Source: Sulfurimonas crateris
Lineage (GTDB): Bacteria; Campylobacterota; Campylobacteria; Campylobacterales; Sulfurimonadaceae
Assembly (NCBI GenBank): GCA_945883795.1
Contig: CAMCYC010000009.1
Span: 1-57,409, forward strand
Reading direction: 5' to 3'
DNA length: 57,409 bases
Part shown: piece by piece, positions 25,281-34,381 of the stretch
Layout: each line of letters starts with the position of its first letter
Numbering within the stretch: position 1 is the first letter of the stretch
Position numbers and translations under genes: made by a program
Notes under the pieces: model-generated
Told to the model about the DNA's origin: nothing
What the model saw: only the letters and a program-made list of their open reading frames with translations
Database searches by the model: none

Positions 25281-25289
25281 TGGTAAAAT
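25281..25289 (+). promoter_or_regulatory. Extended -10 promoter (TGGTAAAAT) of the WD40 gene
   Basis: TG-G-TAAAAT lies 30 nt before the TTG at 25320, giving the WD40 gene its own transcription start separate from hypB. Confidence 0.55.
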
Positions 25290-25319
25290 TAATAAAAAAT
25301 TATAGTTTTGGAAGTAGTC

Positions 25320-27470
25320 TTGGAAATTAAACATACAATAGATTTGGATGCAAATGTCAAAATGGTTAAAAATATTGGTGATGGAAAGATTTTTGTATCT
25401 GATATTAATAATGTATTTCAAATAATTGATTGCGCCAATGATTATAAGGTTCTACAAAAAAATAAAATTGGTACTTTACTCAAAGAACATCAGGATTTAA
25501 GTAATCTCAATGATGTATCAACTGGTGGTCAATATCTCTCCATAAATGACAGAACACAAAAGAATGTTAAAGTTTATAATTTTTTAGAAAAAAAAGCTCT
25601 TTTTGTTATTGACTGGCATCTGGGTCAAGTTGAGTCAGTTGCCTTTGATTTTCAAAATAACTATATAGCAACTGGTGGTCAAGATGGAAAGACATTTATA
25701 TGGTCGCTTAAAACTGGAAAATTAGCATACACGCTTCCTCGCCATCCCGATTTTGTTACGACAGTATGTTTTAGTAAAAATGGTTCATGGATTGCAACTG
25801 GAAGTTATGATAAAAGAATTAGAGTCACAAATATCAACTCTGCAAATAAAAGTGTTGAACTTATAGGAAGACATAAGGGGTATGTTAAATTTATCTATTT
25901 TATCTCTAAAAATAGGTTAGTATCAGTTGACCATTGGGGAACTATAGTGGTATGGAACTATGTCACAGGAGAATTTATAAAAGAATTTCCTAGTATGGAT
26001 ATAGAGCCTATGGCATTAACTTTTATTTATGATTTTAAATTTATGATAGTTGCAGCAAGAAATAAAAATGCGTATTTATATGATATGCACTCCTACAAAC
26101 TTATCACCAAAAACTTTTTTAGTGTGTTAGAGGGTATCACAGATTTTGCAAATTTATTTCATCAAAATCTTCTAATTATAGGAACTGAAAATTCCCAGTT
26201 AATCGCATTTGACATGAAATCAGATGAAAGAGATTTGAAGCGATATATTGCAGAAGAAAATTATCTTGAAGCATATGCTGTTGTAAATAAAAATCCAACA
26301 CTTTATTCATCTCAGGAATATTTAAAATTAGAGTCTATTTGGGATGATACATGTCATAAGGCGTATGAATTATTACATAATTTAGAGACTGAGCAAGCAA
26401 AAAAAATATTTGCACCATTTTTCAAAATTCCAAGTAAAAATAGTTTTATAAATTCAACTATAAATGATTTTAAAGAGTTCTCGAATTTTGTACAGTATGT
26501 AAATAATAGAAAATTTGCATTAGCGTATGGACTTGCTTCTAAATATCAAGTATATAAAACTTCCAAAGAATATAAAAATATGGAAGCTATTTGGAATACG
26601 CAAATGGCAAAAGTTAAAATGGTAATCTCTAAAGATATGGCAAATCCAGATGAGATGATAGATAAACTTTTACAAGAGTTTAAAGGGATTCCAGCAAAAT
26701 CAAAATTTATTGGAGAGATGAAAGAACAAAAACTGATTGTAAAGATTTTTAGAGATAAGCTTAACAAAAAAGATTTTAGCGCATGTTATCAGTTAATAGA
26801 TAAGTATCACTTTTTAAAAGAGATGGAAGAGTATGATAAACTCTCAAATATAGAACGACTTCTATACAAAAAAACACAAGAAATACTCCCTACCTCTAAC
26901 TACACTAAATTAAAAATATATCTAGATCAACTTTCAGGATTTCCTAACTATAAAAATGAAGTTACGCAAATGTACCATGACATGCAATACACGATGAAGT
27001 TTTTTACAAGTTATGCACAAAAAGATTATGATACGATGCTAAAAATCGTAAATGAAGCCCCATTTTTAGAAGATTCTGCTGAATTTATTAAATTTAATGA
27101 GCAATGGAAAACTCAGCTTAACTTAGCTGAATTATATGTAGCTAAAGGCAATATAAAAGGTATTTTAGCCAGTATAGGTAAATTTAAAAATATTGGAGCA
27201 AGGGTAGACAAAATAGGGTATGTTATTTCTACAGCGTATATTCAACAATTAAGTCTTATAGCGAAAAAGTATACAGAGAAACGCTCTTTGATATTGAAGT
27301 GTATCAACCAATATATTAATATTTTTGGAGTAGATGACAATATATTGGCTTTTCTCGATTATCTTAAAAATGTTTACGCTATTGAATACACTGAAACACA
27401 ACTACAAACCACCCTTCCTAGTTATTCGAGATGGGTGAAAATGGAGTTACCTGAAAAAATATTTGAATAA
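25320..27470 (+). CDS. WD40 beta-propeller fused to four helical repeats of about 85 residues
   Basis: The protein is 716 residues from the TTG at 25320 (GGAAG 5 nt upstream); the TTG at 25308 would add four. Residues below are numbered from 25308. Residues 10-305 form a WD40 propeller with blades such as SVAFDFQNNYIATGGQDGKT and TIVVWNYVTGEFIKEF. From about 308 to 645 comes a purely helical region in which one pattern recurs four times: E-Y/F-x-K-x-x-x-x-W at 337, 421, 508 (W replaced) and 592, each preceded by an aromatic-A-Y pattern and followed by F-x-x-I/F-P. There is no signal peptide. The shape, propeller plus helical solenoid, is that of a scaffold. I do not recognise the helical repeat. 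Confidence 0.75.
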   Translation: MEIKHTIDLDANVKMVKNIGDGKIFVSDINNVFQIIDCANDYKVLQKNKIGTLLKEHQDLSNLNDVSTGGQYLSINDRTQKNVKVYNFLEKKALFVIDWHLGQVESVAFDFQNNYIATGGQDGKTFIWSLKTGKLAYTLPRHPDFVTTVCFSKNGSWIATGSYDKRIRVTNINSANKSVELIGRHKGYVKFIYFISKNRLVSVDHWGTIVVWNYVTGEFIKEFPSMDIEPMALTFIYDFKFMIVAARNKNAYLYDMHSYKLITKNFFSVLEGITDFANLFHQNLLIIGTENSQLIAFDMKSDERDLKRYIAEENYLEAYAVVNKNPTLYSSQEYLKLESIWDDTCHKAYELLHNLETEQAKKIFAPFFKIPSKNSFINSTINDFKEFSNFVQYVNNRKFALAYGLASKYQVYKTSKEYKNMEAIWNTQMAKVKMVISKDMANPDEMIDKLLQEFKGIPAKSKFIGEMKEQKLIVKIFRDKLNKKDFSACYQLIDKYHFLKEMEEYDKLSNIERLLYKKTQEILPTSNYTKLKIYLDQLSGFPNYKNEVTQMYHDMQYTMKFFTSYAQKDYDTMLKIVNEAPFLEDSAEFIKFNEQWKTQLNLAELYVAKGNIKGILASIGKFKNIGARVDKIGYVISTAYIQQLSLIAKKYTEKRSLILKCINQYINIFGVDDNILAFLDYLKNVYAIEYTETQLQTTLPSYSRWVKMELPEKIFE

Positions 27471-27501
27471 ATTTTTGAGACAAAAAGTTTCAGACACTAT
27501 T

Positions 27502-29058
27502 TTATTCGTAAGCAGGTTTGCTCAAAATTCTATTATCAACATATCCATGACCAACTGTAAAGTGATACAAAACTTGAAATTGGTTGTCTTTGAGACCGAG
27601 CAAATTATGCATCATGTCATCTAAAAAACATCCAATTCCTGTTCCTGAAAGTTCCATAGAGGTTGCTTCAAGATAAAGTTGCTGACCAATTGCACCACAT
27701 TCCCAATAAAGCTCTTTATATCTATGTCCGCCATGTATTTGGATTTGTTGTGAAAAATTACAAACCATCCCTAAACTAAACGCACCATCACTTGCAATAT
27801 CTTGCGTACAACTTATCGCTTTTGAAAGTATTTTAAAATCCTCTTTTTGGAGTAAATAAAAATTTTCTAGCTGGGTTTCTTTCCACTCAAAGTACGCATG
27901 AGTTTGTGCTATCAAAGCATTTTTATCTCTTTCATTTCGGACAAGCATATATAAACCTGATTCATACTCTTTTACTCTATTGATAAAAACTGCTAAATGG
28001 GTTGCATTTTCTTTGCCATCTTGAGAGTACATGACACTTTTGAGAAGTGTATGAAATTGCTCTTTTGTAATCAGTGAAAACTCTTTTTGCATCACATGGA
28101 TACTTCTTCTATTGAGTACTACCTCTTTTGATTCTTTAGTTGCACTTTTTACAACTTTACTTTTTGGCACATCTTTTTGTGGGATTTGAGGTGACGCAGT
28201 TGCTTTTTCTATCTCTGCAATAATCTCCCAGTTTTGCATACTTGGGCTGAGTTTATTTGCAATTCCCTCAAATTTTTGAGGAATATTTTTTAAAAGAGCA
28301 TTTAAACTCAAAGAGGTTTTTACTTGTTCTGGTGAAACAACAAAAAGCATATCTGCAATTTCAGATTCAAAAAATCTTTCTTTTTGGGAAAATCCCAAAA
28401 TAAAATTTATCTCCTCATCTGAAATACTCTCAAGGCGTGTAATTTTCCACCCCAACATCTTTGCAGAAACAACAAAAGCCTGCCATGCATGTCCAGCATC
28501 AAGCTGTGTATAACGAAAAGCTCTTTCACCATATTTCCAAACTTCACGCCAAACGATACTTGAGAGTCCAACCAAAAAACTTCCTTTTGGCAACTCTTTC
28601 CAAAACGGTGTTTCAAACTGTGCCAACATTTCTAATCCATGATTTTTTGGTGTATAGTGAAATACAGCAGATTTACCCTCTTGTTCTAATAGAATAGGTG
28701 GTAAAATGAGATAAGATTCTGTTGGATGAAGATTTCCACTTGAAGCATTGCAACGAACTGCCCATGAACTTCCACCTGAAATTTTCCATGCAGCAATTCC
28801 CATGCTAAATTGTAAAAGTTGAGAAATTGATTCTAAAAGAAGTGGTGCCAAAGGTAAATCGTCACTATCAAGAAGAGAATAAGGTGGTGTAGTATTTTTT
28901 AGAGCTAATGGCAAAGAGAGCATTTGTGTGCCATGATAGGTTCTAAACGGTTCTGGTTGGGTACTCCAATCCATATAACCCAAAGAACTGGCATAACGGT
29001 GTTGAGAATGTTTTGTAGTTTCATGGTACTCAAAGACCATATTAATTGATTTATTCAT
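27502..29058 (-). CDS. SagB/ThcOx-type FMN oxidoreductase, two nitroreductase-like halves
   Basis: This 518-residue protein has two nitroreductase-fold halves. The first holds SGGSSWAVRCNASSGNLHPT (about 94-113), the typical SagB opening; the second includes LNRRSIHVMQKEFSLI and the closing GCFLDDMMHNLLGL. SagB-type enzymes oxidise thiazolines and oxazolines made by YcaO cyclases, but no YcaO, precursor peptide or transporter is nearby, so the substrate is unknown. A TAGAAT box ends 7 nt before the ATG, with no ribosome binding site, which suggests a leaderless mRNA. Confidence 0.8.
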   Translation of the reverse strand: MNKSINMVFEYHETTKHSQHRYASSLGYMDWSTQPEPFRTYHGTQMLSLPLALKNTTPPYSLLDSDDLPLAPLLLESISQLLQFSMGIAAWKISGGSSWAVRCNASSGNLHPTESYLILPPILLEQEGKSAVFHYTPKNHGLEMLAQFETPFWKELPKGSFLVGLSSIVWREVWKYGERAFRYTQLDAGHAWQAFVVSAKMLGWKITRLESISDEEINFILGFSQKERFFESEIADMLFVVSPEQVKTSLSLNALLKNIPQKFEGIANKLSPSMQNWEIIAEIEKATASPQIPQKDVPKSKVVKSATKESKEVVLNRRSIHVMQKEFSLITKEQFHTLLKSVMYSQDGKENATHLAVFINRVKEYESGLYMLVRNERDKNALIAQTHAYFEWKETQLENFYLLQKEDFKILSKAISCTQDIASDGAFSLGMVCNFSQQIQIHGGHRYKELYWECGAIGQQLYLEATSMELSGTGIGCFLDDMMHNLLGLKDNQFQVLYHFTVGHGYVDNRILSKPAYE

Positions 29059-29065
29059 AGTGAGA

Positions 29066-29071
29066 ATTCTA
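29066..29071 (-). promoter_or_regulatory. -10 box (TAGAAT) of the SagB-type gene
   Basis: On the minus strand TAGAAT is followed by seven bases and then the ATG at 29058, so transcription would start at the start codon. Confidence 0.4.
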
Positions 29072-29094
29072 ATGAACTTTACTTAAAAAAAGTT

Positions 29095-29101
29095 GTACAA
29101 T
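29095..29101 (+). promoter_or_regulatory. -10 box (TACAAT) of the hybrid kinase gene
   Basis: An A7 run followed by GTTGTACAAT resembles the boxes at 1320-1325 and 41088-41093, also upstream of signalling genes. The leader to the ATG would be about 90 nt. Confidence 0.35.
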
Positions 29102-29198
29102 TTTTTTCATGCAAACAACACTACAATAACTTTAAAATTTTCTAAGAGCCTTTGAGATAAAATAAAAACTAGCTAAACCATGAGGGATAAAAATAATA

Positions 29199-32100
29199 AT
29201 GGAACGATTTTTAATACAAATAAGAGCTATCTATAGAATATTTTCATATTCGTTGAAAAATACCTTAATGTTTTGGTTTTTAACTTTAGGTCTTGTTCCA
29301 TTCGTTGGTATTGAATGGTATGAATATACGCAAACCGTAAAAGGTGTCGCTGAGATGCAACAAAATCAACTCCTCGATACAGCAGCTTTAAATGTTGCAA
29401 GAATTCAAGAACGATTTTCCAGTTCTGCTAAAAATATTCAAAGCTGGTCACAGTTAGAAGAATCATTAAGTATTTTATCTTCTATAAGTACAAATTTTAC
29501 AAAAAGTAATCAGCGTATTTCAGATTTTGTCAATAGCCCAGAATACACAAAACTGCTAACAATACAACCAAAAACAATTTTGAAACTTGCACAACACTAT
29601 AATTATGTATGTGATTTATCTCTTATAGATTTAAATGGAAATATTCTTTATAGTACTAAAAAAAGCTCTGAATTAGGAATAAACTTATTAGTTGGAAGCT
29701 ACTCACAAACACGCTTTGCAAAAGCATATCGCCTCAGCCTTATTGATGGTGAAGCGCATTTTTCAGACTTAGAACATTATGGAACTGCAACTTCTACTTT
29801 TACAGGATTTATAACACAGCCTATGAAAAATGAAAAAGGGGAAATCCAAGGTGTCATGAGTGTGCAATTAGAGATGAATAATCTTCTTGATTTTATTGAT
29901 TCTGAAAACAAAATGATACGACAATATCTAGTTGGAAAAGATGGCTTATTACGAACACCGATTAATGATAAAAGTGAAGTTTTAAAGAGAAAAATAGATA
30001 GTGAAGTTTTTTGGAGCTGGTATCAAGAGCATGGTACACATGGTTTTTCTGCAAATACTCTCAAAGAAACAGCTAGTATATATATCGGAGCAAATGGTAA
30101 AAAAGTCCTTGGTCTGCATAATCCTCTTCACCTTATGGATGTGTCATGGGCACATATTAGTGAAATCAATGAATCAGAAGTTCTTCGTATGCCAAATATC
30201 CTATTTAGAAATATAATGATTTTTACTCTTTTTGGTTTTCTAACTATTATCATAACTGCAATACTTATATCAAGACGCTTGGTTAAACCCATAAAACTTC
30301 TATCCGAAGCAAGTAATCAATACATAAACGGTGTCAAAGGAATTCGAGTAGTTATCAATACAAATAATGAAATTGGGAAATTTGCGACACTCTTTAATAC
30401 GCTCATAAAAAAACAAGAAGATGATGAAACAGAATTCACAGTTTTAAAGCAAAAAATGCAAAGAACACTTGATGAACTCAAAGAACAACAATATGTTCTC
30501 GATGCACATGCAATAGTTGCTATTACAGATATAAAAGGAAATATCACCTTCGCCAATAAAAGATTCGAAGAAATAAGCGGTTACACACAAAAAGAACTCA
30601 TAGGAAATAATCACCGAATACTTAATTCAGGACTCCACTCCCGTGCATTCTGGAAACACATGTACGACACGCTCAACAAAGGAAACACTTGGCATGAAGA
30701 AGTGTGCAATGTCGCAAAAGATGGTCATGCGTATTGGGTTGATACAACTATCTCAGCTTTCATGGATGCAAACAATAAACCCATTAGCTATATCGCTCTA
30801 CGCACCGACATCTCCCAACAAAAAGAGATAGAAGCAGAACTCATACAAGCCAAAGAAGTAGCCGAAGCTGCAGTATTCGCAAAATCAGAATTCTTAGCAA
30901 CAATGAGTCATGAAATAAGAACACCTATGAATGGCGTACTCGGAATGCTCGGACTCTTATTACATTCAAAACTAGATGATTTACAATACCGTCAACTAAA
31001 AACCGCCTCCAATAGTGCGACCTCACTCTTGGCAATTATTAACGATATTCTTGACTTCTCCAAAATCGAAGCAGGTAAAATGGAACTCGAAATGATTGAA
31101 TTTGATTTACAAAATGAACTAGAAGACTTTATAAAATCAATCGTTTTTAGAGCACATGAAAAAGGACTAGAACTCATACTAGACACCACGCAATTAAAAA
31201 ATGCCATGGTAATCACCGACCCAGGTCGCTTACGCCAAATCCTCACAAACCTCGTAGGCAACGCAATCAAATTCACCCACAGAGGCGAAATAATCGTACA
31301 AGTACAACTAGAACAACTCGAGAACAAAAAAGCTCAATTACGCTTTGCAGTACAAGATAGCGGAGTTGGTATTCCTACCAATAAAATCAATTCCCTCTTC
31401 CAATCATTCTCTCAAGTAGATAGTTCCACAACCCGAAAATATGGAGGTACAGGTTTAGGTCTCTCTATTGTAAAAAAAATGTGTTCCCTCATGAACGGAA
31501 GAGTCTGGGCTACAAGCATAGAATACGAAGGAAGCACCTTCCACTTTGAAATAGAAGTCGGTCTAGGAACAACCATAAACTCACAAATCCCAAACATCTC
31601 CCTTCAAGGTAAATCAGTACTTATAATTGACGATAACATCATAAACCGCACCCTTATCCGTAAAGAAATGCAAAAATGGAATATGGATATTTACGAAGAA
31701 GAAAACCCAATTATCGCCTTTAAATCTTGCCAAAACCGTATAAACCAAGGACTCATTCCACCATACAACCTAGCATTCTTAGAAATGCAAATGCCTCTCA
31801 TGGACGGAACAGATTTAGCAGAAGAATTACGAACATTAGATGAATGTGCAGATATGAAATTAATACTCATGACCCCAATGGAATCAAAAAATAACCCACA
31901 AAGATTCTATGAAATCGGATTCAATGCCTTCTTCTCCAAGCCAATTACCACAAAAGACTTGACCACCACCTACGATGCCATTTTCACAAACCCATCAGCT
32001 CAAGGAACAAACACGGAGGCAATACAAGACGAAAACACAACCATAGAATGGCCAGAAAATACCCGAATCCTCCTAGTAGAAGATAACCCAACAAATCAGA

Positions 32101-32825
32101 TTGTAGCTCAAGGGATGCTTGACATGATTGGCTTATATGCAGATATAGCAAACAACGGCTTTGAAGCACTCGAAGCTATGAACCTTGCCCTTAAAATAGC
32201 ACCTTACACAATTATCCTAATGGACTGCCAAATGCCAGAGCTTGACGGTTACGAAGCCTCAATAGCCATCCGCAGAGGCGAAGCAGGTGCATTATATAAA
32301 GATATTCCCATCGTCGCTATGACCGCCAACGCCATGACAGGTGACCGTGAAAAATGCTTAATCTCAGGAATGAGCGACTACATCAGCAAACCAATAAACG
32401 CAGATATCCTTGAATCAACCCTCACAAAATGGCTCAACCCAAAAATAGCTCCAGTAGAATTAAAAGCTTGGGACGAAACCGAAGCTCTCAGCCGCATGGG
32501 CGGTAGAAAAGATTTATTACTAAAAATCCTACGCTCTTTTCTGGATAACGCAACCAAAATGATAAACTCCCTAGAAATAGCCATCACAAATCAAAACTTC
32601 CCCGATGCACACCTCCATGCACACTCCATCAAAGGTTCAGCAGGAAACATATCAGCACACAAATTACAAGATTTAGCAAGAATCATGGAACTAGAAGCAA
32701 AAGCCCAAAATATAAACACTCTCAAAAAAAACCTTCCAACCTTACAACAACTCATGCAAGAGGTAATAGAACTTTTTCAAAAAGAACTCCTAAAAGAACA
32801 ACCTCCAGCACAAAAAAAACCTTGA
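29199..32825 (+). CDS. Hybrid sensor histidine kinase: Cache-HAMP-PAS-HisKA-HATPase-REC-REC-HPt
   Basis: The protein has 1208 residues. TM1 lies at about 22-42, a periplasmic Cache-type sensor at 45-330, TM2 at about 337-357, then HAMP, a coiled coil and PAS/PAC (about 435-550). HisKA has H571 (TMSHEIRTP), and the HATPase ends with GGTGLGLSIVK. The first receiver (803-930) has Glu862 where the phospho-Asp should be. The second receiver has D1009 (LMDCQMPELDG), and the HPt has H1142 (HSIKGSAGN). It is a self-contained BarA-type phosphorelay whose final target is unknown. From about 30540 onward codon use shifts (more C-ending codons), suggesting an acquired transmitter module. Confidence 0.92.
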   Translation: MERFLIQIRAIYRIFSYSLKNTLMFWFLTLGLVPFVGIEWYEYTQTVKGVAEMQQNQLLDTAALNVARIQERFSSSAKNIQSWSQLEESLSILSSISTNFTKSNQRISDFVNSPEYTKLLTIQPKTILKLAQHYNYVCDLSLIDLNGNILYSTKKSSELGINLLVGSYSQTRFAKAYRLSLIDGEAHFSDLEHYGTATSTFTGFITQPMKNEKGEIQGVMSVQLEMNNLLDFIDSENKMIRQYLVGKDGLLRTPINDKSEVLKRKIDSEVFWSWYQEHGTHGFSANTLKETASIYIGANGKKVLGLHNPLHLMDVSWAHISEINESEVLRMPNILFRNIMIFTLFGFLTIIITAILISRRLVKPIKLLSEASNQYINGVKGIRVVINTNNEIGKFATLFNTLIKKQEDDETEFTVLKQKMQRTLDELKEQQYVLDAHAIVAITDIKGNITFANKRFEEISGYTQKELIGNNHRILNSGLHSRAFWKHMYDTLNKGNTWHEEVCNVAKDGHAYWVDTTISAFMDANNKPISYIALRTDISQQKEIEAELIQAKEVAEAAVFAKSEFLATMSHEIRTPMNGVLGMLGLLLHSKLDDLQYRQLKTASNSATSLLAIINDILDFSKIEAGKMELEMIEFDLQNELEDFIKSIVFRAHEKGLELILDTTQLKNAMVITDPGRLRQILTNLVGNAIKFTHRGEIIVQVQLEQLENKKAQLRFAVQDSGVGIPTNKINSLFQSFSQVDSSTTRKYGGTGLGLSIVKKMCSLMNGRVWATSIEYEGSTFHFEIEVGLGTTINSQIPNISLQGKSVLIIDDNIINRTLIRKEMQKWNMDIYEEENPIIAFKSCQNRINQGLIPPYNLAFLEMQMPLMDGTDLAEELRTLDECADMKLILMTPMESKNNPQRFYEIGFNAFFSKPITTKDLTTTYDAIFTNPSAQGTNTEAIQDENTTIEWPENTRILLVEDNPTNQIVAQGMLDMIGLYADIANNGFEALEAMNLALKIAPYTIILMDCQMPELDGYEASIAIRRGEAGALYKDIPIVAMTANAMTGDREKCLISGMSDYISKPINADILESTLTKWLNPKIAPVELKAWDETEALSRMGGRKDLLLKILRSFLDNATKMINSLEIAITNQNFPDAHLHAHSIKGSAGNISAHKLQDLARIMELEAKAQNINTLKKNLPTLQQLMQEVIELFQKELLKEQPPAQKKP

Positions 32826-32853
32826 AAACAAAAAAGAGAGAACATGAAAGAGT

Positions 32854-32877
32854 TGGTATAATTTCCTTAATTATACC
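32854..32877 (+). promoter_or_regulatory. Palindromic extended -10 promoter upstream of selO
   Basis: TG-G-TATAAT (32854-32862) is a perfect extended -10 box and is also the left arm of the hairpin GGTATAATT / AATTATACC. The right arm reads TATAAT on the minus strand, so transcription could start in both directions. The leader to selO would be about 73 nt. Confidence 0.5.
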
Positions 32878-32941
32878 TCTCAAAAAAAACTTGATATTTT
32901 CTTGTAGAACTATTTAATAACCTACATGTTACAAGTTCATC

Positions 32942-34381
32942 ATGAAATTTTCACAATTAAAACTAACCACACCTTACCTAAATCTTGAACCTCTCTTTTT
33001 TGATGAGGTAGAACCAACACCGCTAAAAAATCCTTTTCTTATTTCAGTATCCCATGAAGCTGCAAAACTTTTGGGAGTAAAAGATTCTCTTGAGATGGAT
33101 GAAAAGCTTGTAGATATTCTCAATGGCACACATAAACTTGAAGGCTCAAAAACTTTTGCCATGTGTTATGCTGGACACCAATTTGGTTATTTTGTTCCCC
33201 GTCTTGGAGATGGGCGGGCAATCAATCTTGGTAAAGTAAATGGTTTCAATCTTCAACTCAAAGGAGCAGGGCAAACACTCTATTCTCGTCAAGGTGATGG
33301 AAGAGCAGTTTTGCGTTCAAGTATCCGTGAGTATCTTATCTCTGAAGCGATGCATGGACTTGGCATAGAAACTTCTCGTGCTTTAGCACTCATTGGAAGT
33401 GATACAGATGTTGCTCGTGAACGCTGGGAGAAGGGTGCTATTGTACTTCGACTCTCTCCAACCTGGGTTCGTTTTGGAACATTTGAATATTTTAATGCCA
33501 AAGGCGAACATCAAAAAGTTCAAACACTTGCAGATTATGTGATAGAAGAATCATTTCCTCATCTCAAAGATGTAGAGGGGATGTATCTCAAAATGTATCT
33601 AAGTATAGTCAAAAATACCGCTACGACAATTGCAAGATGGCAAAGTGTTGGTTTTAATCATGGAGTGATGAACACAGACAATATGGCAATAGATGGTAGA
33701 ACTATAGACTATGGACCTTTTGCATTTTTGGATGATTATGAAGCAAACTATGTTTGTAATCACACAGATTATGATGGTCGCTACAGCTTTAATAATCAAC
33801 CAAGTGTTGCATATTGGAATCTTGCCCAATTGGCAAAAGCACTCTCATCTATTGTTAATTATGAGATGGCTTTGAGTGTTCTTGATAAATATTTTGGTTT
33901 TACTTACGAAAAAGAGTATCTCTCTATCATGTATAAAAAAATGGGATTAATTGAAGTAGATGAAAAGGATATTGAACTTTTTAAATGGTTACTGAGAGCA
34001 TTAGAGAGTGCAACAATTGATTACACACTTTTCTTTAGAACTCTTTCTCATTATGATGGGGATAAAAAACCGCTTTTAGAGATAGCTGTTTTTCAAACTC
34101 CACTCAAAGAGTGGTTAGAGGCTTATGATATAAGATTGCAAAAAGAGAAAATATCAAAGCAAGAAAGGCATGAAAAAATGCTAGCTATCAATCCAAAATA
34201 TATTCTCAAAAATCATATTTTACAAGAAGCAATAGACAAAGCAAATGACTCTGATTTCTCCATGATAAAAGATTTGCTAAAAGTTGCACACAACCCTTAT
34301 TTAGAACATGAAGAACTCAATCATCTAACCAAACCAACTCCAACAAGGGCAAAAAACATCAAGCTAAGTTGTTCCTCTTAG
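32942..34381 (+). CDS. selO: SelO protein adenylyltransferase (YdiU family)
   Basis: This 479-residue pseudokinase-fold enzyme transfers AMP to Ser/Thr/Tyr of proteins and is linked to redox control (family knowledge). Diagnostic stretches are YAGHQFGYFVPRLGDGRAI, LKGAGQTLYSRQGDGRAVLR, GVMNTDNMAIDGRTIDYGPF and FLDDYE; these supply the inverted ATP site and the metal-binding Asn-Asp pair. Bacterial forms usually lack selenocysteine, as here (the C-terminus is CSS). The stop interlocks with the stop of the convergent pseudouridine synthase gene (4-nt overlap). Confidence 0.95.
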   Translation: MKFSQLKLTTPYLNLEPLFFDEVEPTPLKNPFLISVSHEAAKLLGVKDSLEMDEKLVDILNGTHKLEGSKTFAMCYAGHQFGYFVPRLGDGRAINLGKVNGFNLQLKGAGQTLYSRQGDGRAVLRSSIREYLISEAMHGLGIETSRALALIGSDTDVARERWEKGAIVLRLSPTWVRFGTFEYFNAKGEHQKVQTLADYVIEESFPHLKDVEGMYLKMYLSIVKNTATTIARWQSVGFNHGVMNTDNMAIDGRTIDYGPFAFLDDYEANYVCNHTDYDGRYSFNNQPSVAYWNLAQLAKALSSIVNYEMALSVLDKYFGFTYEKEYLSIMYKKMGLIEVDEKDIELFKWLLRALESATIDYTLFFRTLSHYDGDKKPLLEIAVFQTPLKEWLEAYDIRLQKEKISKQERHEKMLAINPKYILKNHILQEAIDKANDSDFSMIKDLLKVAHNPYLEHEELNHLTKPTPTRAKNIKLSCSS

